From: JALYUS01 sp038231255
Lineage (GTDB): Bacteria; Chloroflexota; Chloroflexia; Thermomicrobiales; JALYUS01
NCBI GenBank assembly: GCA_038231255.1
Contig: JBBRLR010000159.1
Span: 1-9,025, forward strand
Length of the DNA stretch: 9,025 nt
Direction: 5' to 3'
This document shows positions 5,806 to 9,025 of the stretch, one piece after another (positions within the stretch are counted from its first letter, which is position 1; the number at the start of each line of letters is the position of its first letter). A program made the translations under genes and the position numbers. The notes under the pieces were generated by a model. That model had not been told where the DNA came from, made no database searches, and saw only the letters and a program-made list of their open reading frames with translations.

Positions 5806-6147
5806 CTAGCTGTGCGTGACGACGCGGCTGCGCCGGATAACGCGGTCATGCTGCGGCGGCTGGAGTTTTGTCGCCACGGTGCAGTCACTGTGGATCTGCG
5901 TCTGGCAGGAAAGGCGATCCGAGCCGAATTTGATCTGCTTCAGTTCCGCCTTGGTGCGCGGCGAGGCGGCGCGTTCCGGCGAGACTTCCATCCGGCAGGT
6001 GCCGCACAGGCCCCGCCCGCGGCAATTCGTGACCGTATCCACGCCCTGATAGACCTCAATCCCGTTGTCGAGCGCCACCTGCCGGAGGTTGGCGCCATCG
6101 GGCACGTCAACGGAAAGATGTTCCCGCTTGAACCGAATGACTGGCAT
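5806..6147 (-). CDS. [2Fe-2S] ferredoxin
   Basis: This is a 113-residue plant/adrenodoxin-type ferredoxin fold protein, a soluble one-electron carrier. The cluster ligands are visible: C42, C48 and C51 in NCRGRGLCGTCRMEV (C-x5-C-x2-C) and C81 in LSCQTQI. The N-terminus MPVIRFKREH followed by VPDGANLRQVALDNGI is the usual first beta-hairpin and helix. The spacing CRGRGLCGTC resembles the standalone ferredoxins often annotated as 2Fe-2S iron-sulfur cluster binding domain proteins. A basic tail (about 96-113) extends past the domain. ATG 6147 is supported by an AGGAGGAGAG stretch at 6155-6164. No reductase or oxygenase lies in the window, so its partner is unknown. It is divergent from the binding-protein gene, and the small frame behind it is probably cotranscribed. 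Confidence 0.92.
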   Translation of the reverse strand: MPVIRFKREHLSVDVPDGANLRQVALDNGIEVYQGVDTVTNCRGRGLCGTCRMEVSPERAASPRTKAELKQIKFGSDRLSCQTQIHSDCTVATKLQPPQHDRVIRRSRVVTHS

Positions 6148-6177
6148 CCCGTCGCTCTCCTCCTACCACGTTCCACG

Positions 6178-6205
6178 CCACTGTGTGATGGGCAGTGGCC
6201 ACTGC
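6178..6205. promoter_or_regulatory. Palindromic operator-like site in the ferredoxin/binding-protein intergenic region
   Basis: GCAGTGGCCACTGC (6192-6205) is a perfect 14-bp palindrome. CCACTG occurs at 6178-6183 and again at 6199-6204, 21 bp apart (two helical turns), with the inverted copy CAGTGG at 6193-6198. It sits 31-58 bp upstream of the ferredoxin ATG, a position fit for repressor binding or a leader hairpin. No regulator gene is nearby to pair with it. Confidence 0.4.
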
Positions 6206-6327
6206 GGCGTCCAGCATTGCACGCTATGCATATCGTAACACAACAGGTACCTTCATTGGTGCGATACGTCCGTCTGATTGGCTGCGGAAGCGAAACGTGA
6301 AGGCGATCCGATGTCCGCCCCATCACA

Positions 6328-6356
6328 TTGCGCGAAGTGGGCGGAAACAGTACATT
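6328..6356 (+). promoter_or_regulatory. Candidate promoter of the solute-binding protein gene
   Basis: TTGCGC (6328-6333), a 17-nt spacer and TACATT (6351-6356) form a plausible sigma-70 type promoter, with a start near 6364 and a leader of about 60 nt. The -35 hexamer is the same as in the candidate tuf promoter. The call is based on motif and spacing only. Confidence 0.38.
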
Positions 6357-6413
6357 TTGTCACTCCGATTGTGTCTGATGGCGTGCTGATGCGCGTTGCG
6401 CGGCGGAGATGAG

Positions 6414-6420
6414 AAGGAGG
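6414..6420 (+). promoter_or_regulatory. Shine-Dalgarno choosing the start at 6427
   Basis: AAGGAGG lies 6 nt before ATG 6427 and lies downstream of the in-frame ATG at 6409. The upstream ATG therefore cannot use it, which makes 6427 the better start and gives a normal-length lipoprotein signal. Confidence 0.85.
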
Positions 6421-6426
6421 GGTTTG

Positions 6427-8358
6427 ATGCGAAGGGGTATCCGGTACGGCCGAAGATGGTCCTGCACGGGCGCGGTCACGCTGCTTGCGCTGCCGCTTTT
6501 GCTCGCGGCGTGTGGCGGCGGTGCGAAGGCGACCGACACGCCCGTGCCGACCAAAGGGGTCGCGTCGGCAGCCGCCAATACAATCGCCCCCGCGACTAGC
6601 GCTGCCCCCGCGACCGCACCGGCGACCGCCGGTACGACAGTCACGGGCACGGCAGCGGCGAGTTCGCCGAGCGCGTCGGGCGCGGCGGTGAGCCGGACGG
6701 CGGCGGCAGCGACCGCGCCGGTCGCCGCCGCGCGCGGCACCGCGCCGACGAAGCGGGGCGGCGGCGGGACGCTCAAAGTCCTGTCGTGGCAAGCGCCGAC
6801 GCTGCTCAACATCCACCTTTCGCAGGGCGGCAACAACTCCGAGGCGGCGCGCGTCGTCGAGGAGCCGCTGGCCGTCATCTCCGGCGGCGCGGCGGCGCCC
6901 GACGTGCCGATCCTTGCCGCGGACATCCCCTCCGCCGCCAATGGCGGCCTCGCGGCGGACGGCAAGCGCGTGACATGGAAACTGCGCGACGGTTTGAAGT
7001 GGTCGGACGGCTCGCCCGTCACCTCGGCGGATTTCGTGGCGACGTGGCAGTACGCGATCAAACCGGAGAATAGCACGAGCACCGTCGCGGATTACAGCGC
7101 CATCGCGACGGTGGACACGCCGGACGCGACGACCATCGTGATTAACTTCAAGCAGCCGACCGCGACGTGGTACCTTTCCGGCATCGCCGCGCTCCTGCAG
7201 AAGGCGCAAATCGCGGCCTGCACTGACCCGAAAAACTGCCCGATCAACACGAACCCGATCGGCACCGGGCCGTTCAAGGTCAAATCCTTTACCCCCGGTG
7301 ACAGTGTCCAGTACGTGATCAACGACAACTACCGCGAGCCGAACGCCCCGTACTTCGATGCGGTGGATTGGAAGGGCGGCGGCGACGCGGCGACGGCGGC
7401 GAAGGCCGTCCAGACCGGGCAGATTGACTGGGCCTGGAACCTGCAAGTCGCGCCCGATGTTTTGAAGCAGGTGACGGACTCCGGCAAAACGCTCGATGTC
7501 ACCTTCGGTTTCGGCGTCGAGAAGATGCAGATCAACTTTTCCGACCCGAACAAGGATGTCGGCGGCGAGAAATCGTCCGCCACCGCGCCCCACCCCTTCC
7601 TGAGCGACCCGAAAGTGCGCGAGGCGCTCTCGTACCTCGTGGACCGCGACAGCATCACGACGAACCTCTACGGCGCGGCGGGCAAGCCGACCTGCAATAT
7701 CATCCCCAGTGTGCCGCCTCAAACGAACTCGAAGAACACGACCTGTGGCTTCGATGTAGCGAAGGCGAACCAACTGCTCGACGACGCGGGCTGGAAGAAG
7801 GGGAGCGACGGCATTCGAGCCAAAAATGGCGTGCCGATGAAGATCGTCTTCACCTCTACCGTCAACCCGATCCGCGAGAAGACCGAGCAGGTGATCAAGC
7901 AAGCATTTCAGCAAGCGGGCATCGCCATGGACATCAAGAATGTGGATGCGGGCGTTTTCTTCGGCGCGCCGACCAATGCGGACGCCGGTGCGCGCTTCGA
8001 GCGTGACCTCCAGATGTGGACGCTCGGCCCGCTCCTGCCGGATGCACAGGTCTTCTTCGAGGGATTCACGACCGCCGCCATCGCGCAGAAGGCGAATAAT
8101 TGGTCCGGCGACAACTACGACCGCTTCAGCGACCCGAAGTACGACGCGCTCGTGGAGCAGTTGAAAAAGGAACTCGATCCGGAGAAGCGCGCCCAGTTGC
8201 AGATCCAATGCAACGACTACCTCATCAACAACCACGTCGAAATCCCGATCGTCGATCGCGCCTCCGTCAACGGCCACCGCACTGACCTCATCAACACCAA
8301 CCCGACGCCGTGGGATTGGTCCGTCTGGAACATCGCGTACTGGCAGATCAAAAAATAA
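6427..8358 (+). CDS. ABC transporter solute-binding lipoprotein, family 5 (peptide/nickel type)
   Basis: This is an extracytoplasmic receptor that delivers a substrate, typically oligopeptides, to an ABC importer. The 643-residue protein has a lipoprotein signal: arginines (RRGIRYGRR), a hydrophobic core (about 15-27) and a LLAAC lipobox with C29 as the lipidated residue. An Ala/Thr/Pro-rich linker of about 80 residues (30-110) tethers the domain. The SBP_bac_5 signature is clear at about 184-206 (WKLRDGLKWSDGSPVTSADF). Other family blocks are NPIGTGPFKV (276-285), VREALSYLVDRDSI (397-410), the DVAKANQLLDDAGW block (443-456) and a C-terminal YDALVEQLKKELDPEKR (572-588) region. Cysteine pairs C265/C271 and C423/C440 could be disulfides (inference). 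No permease or ATPase gene follows in the window, and the ligand cannot be told from sequence. Start choice follows the Shine-Dalgarno at 6414. Confidence 0.95.
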   Translation: MRRGIRYGRRWSCTGAVTLLALPLLLAACGGGAKATDTPVPTKGVASAAANTIAPATSAAPATAPATAGTTVTGTAAASSPSASGAAVSRTAAAATAPVAAARGTAPTKRGGGGTLKVLSWQAPTLLNIHLSQGGNNSEAARVVEEPLAVISGGAAAPDVPILAADIPSAANGGLAADGKRVTWKLRDGLKWSDGSPVTSADFVATWQYAIKPENSTSTVADYSAIATVDTPDATTIVINFKQPTATWYLSGIAALLQKAQIAACTDPKNCPINTNPIGTGPFKVKSFTPGDSVQYVINDNYREPNAPYFDAVDWKGGGDAATAAKAVQTGQIDWAWNLQVAPDVLKQVTDSGKTLDVTFGFGVEKMQINFSDPNKDVGGEKSSATAPHPFLSDPKVREALSYLVDRDSITTNLYGAAGKPTCNIIPSVPPQTNSKNTTCGFDVAKANQLLDDAGWKKGSDGIRAKNGVPMKIVFTSTVNPIREKTEQVIKQAFQQAGIAMDIKNVDAGVFFGAPTNADAGARFERDLQMWTLGPLLPDAQVFFEGFTTAAIAQKANNWSGDNYDRFSDPKYDALVEQLKKELDPEKRAQLQIQCNDYLINNHVEIPIVDRASVNGHRTDLINTNPTPWDWSVWNIAYWQIKK

Positions 8359-8359
8359 A

Positions 8360-8401
8360 GACTGAGGACTGAGGATTCCGCTCCTCACTCAGTCCTCAGT
8401 C
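8360..8401 (+). terminator. Heptad-repeat hairpin after the solute-binding protein gene
   Basis: Perfect 14-bp arms GACTGAGGACTGAG (8360-8373) and CTCAGTCCTCAGTC (8388-8401) enclose a 14-nt loop. The left arm is a tandem GACTGAG, starting 2 nt after the TAA stop. It occupies over half of the 70-nt gap before the MOSC gene. There is no T-tract (CTACC follows), so it may act as a terminator, a transcript-stabilising stem or a processing site. Confidence 0.55.
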
Positions 8402-8428
8402 CTACCAATCGTTGACAGGAGGGGAAAC

Positions 8429-8971
8429 ATGAACGGAAAAGTCGCGGCGGTGAGCCGCAGCGCGACCCATACGATGCACAAGGGCGACCAGTCGGAGATT
8501 TGTCTGCTGGCGGGGCTTGGTGTCGAGGATGATGCCCATGCGGGCGTTACGGTCAAGCACCGCTCGCGCGTCGCGCGTGATCCGAACCAGCCGAATCTTC
8601 GCCAGGTCCACCTGATTCACGCCGAGCTGCACGCGGAGTTGCGCGCCGCCGGTTTCGACTTGGTTCCGGGGCAGATGGGCGAGAATATCACCACCGAGGG
8701 GATTGACCTGCTCGGCCTGCCGACCGGCACGCGGCTGCGATTCGGCGACGCGGCGATCGTCGAGGTCACCGGCCTGCGCAACCCCTGCGCGCAACTCGAC
8801 GGCATTCAGGACGGCCTGATGGCGGCGGTGCTCGGTCGCGACGCACACGGCAACCTGATCCGCAAGGCGGGCATCATGGCCGTCGTCATCGCCGGTGGCC
8901 ACGTCCGACCGGGCGATGCCGTCGCTGTCGAACTGCCGCCGCTGCCGCACCGCCCACAGGAGCCAGTCTAA
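8429..8971 (+). CDS. MOSC domain-containing protein
   Basis: MOSC domains are the C-terminal module of molybdenum-cofactor sulfurases and also occur as stand-alone bacterial proteins such as YiiM, linked to sulfur transfer and molybdoenzyme-dependent reduction. This 180-residue protein is essentially the domain alone. Visible features are an N-terminal strand GKVAAVSRS (3-11), the DDAHAG segment (34-39, matching the usual GDxHAG turn), GENITTEGIDL (84-94), a GTRLRFGDAAIVEVTG strand pair (100-115) and NPCAQLD with the conserved C120, the expected persulfide-carrying residue in the family. It ends in a Pro-rich tail. ATG 8429 has GGAGG at 8418-8422, 6 nt upstream. It follows the binding-protein gene on the same strand across a strong hairpin, so cotranscription is uncertain. 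No molybdoenzyme is in the window. Confidence 0.92.
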   Translation: MNGKVAAVSRSATHTMHKGDQSEICLLAGLGVEDDAHAGVTVKHRSRVARDPNQPNLRQVHLIHAELHAELRAAGFDLVPGQMGENITTEGIDLLGLPTGTRLRFGDAAIVEVTGLRNPCAQLDGIQDGLMAAVLGRDAHGNLIRKAGIMAVVIAGGHVRPGDAVAVELPPLPHRPQEPV

Positions 8972-9025
8972 GCTCGACTTTCCCCATTTGGCATGAGATG
9001 AAGCGACAGAGTATGCTCGGTACCA
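8972..9025. other. Intergenic tail with no recognisable feature
   Basis: After the MOSC stop there are 54 bases to the window edge. I see no hairpin of the heptad type found after three other genes, no promoter and no start of a coding region that I can support. Confidence 0.5.

Noticed and set aside
6409..6426. Earlier in-frame ATG for the binding-protein gene
   Set aside because: It overlaps the AAGGAGG that serves the ATG at 6427 and has no ribosome binding site of its own.
6253..8388. Uninterrupted 711-codon reading frame antisense to the solute-binding protein gene
   Set aside because: Its product is Arg/Val/Asp-rich and of no recognisable family, and it mirrors the GC-biased codon positions of the real gene. 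The plus-strand protein has a lipobox and clear family signatures.

Overview
This GC-rich bacterial window is most likely chromosomal DNA from a Chloroflexota member, possibly of the Thermomicrobia/Sphaerobacter type. That placement is an inference from three things: the look of the EF-Tu N-terminus, the LysM-peptidase architecture, and the lipoprotein with a long Ala/Thr/Pro linker. No rRNA gene or marker long enough for firm placement is present. I see no transposase, integrase, tRNA or CRISPR array.

Layout, left to right. (1) Positions 1-142 (minus) hold the first 47 codons of tuf (EF-Tu), cut by the window edge, with a GTG start and a strong Shine-Dalgarno. (2) A divergent gene at 420-1748 (plus) encodes a phenylacetate-CoA ligase family (PaaK-like) enzyme. 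(3) Two tandem minus-strand genes at 3646-5283 and 1820-3568 encode paralogous membrane-anchored LysM proteins. Their N-terminal halves are nearly the same in architecture, but the upstream one ends in an NlpC/P60-type cysteine peptidase-like domain and the downstream one in an M23 (LytM-type) zinc metallopeptidase. A good sigma-70-like promoter (TTGACA-17-TAGGAT) and a leader of about 140 nt precede the pair. (4) A short minus-strand unit holds a [2Fe-2S] ferredoxin (5806-6147) followed 10 nt later by a possible 67-residue protein (5592-5795). (5) Divergent from it, on the plus strand, are a family-5 ABC-transporter solute-binding lipoprotein (6427-8358) and a MOSC-domain protein (8429-8971).

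Functionally these are mostly unrelated single genes or two-gene units. The LysM pair is the most coherent group: two probable peptidoglycan hydrolases of different catalytic class on a shared wall-binding scaffold. The binding protein has no permease or ATPase partner within the window. The ferredoxin and MOSC protein have no obvious partner enzymes nearby.

The most unusual non-coding signal is a set of three intergenic hairpins (1747-1780, 3580-3642, 8360-8401). Their arms are built from tandem 7-nt words, and each begins within a few nucleotides of a stop codon. I could not find a clearly novel multi-gene system. The tandem LysM paralogues with swapped catalytic domains and the heptad hairpins are the items most worth following up.
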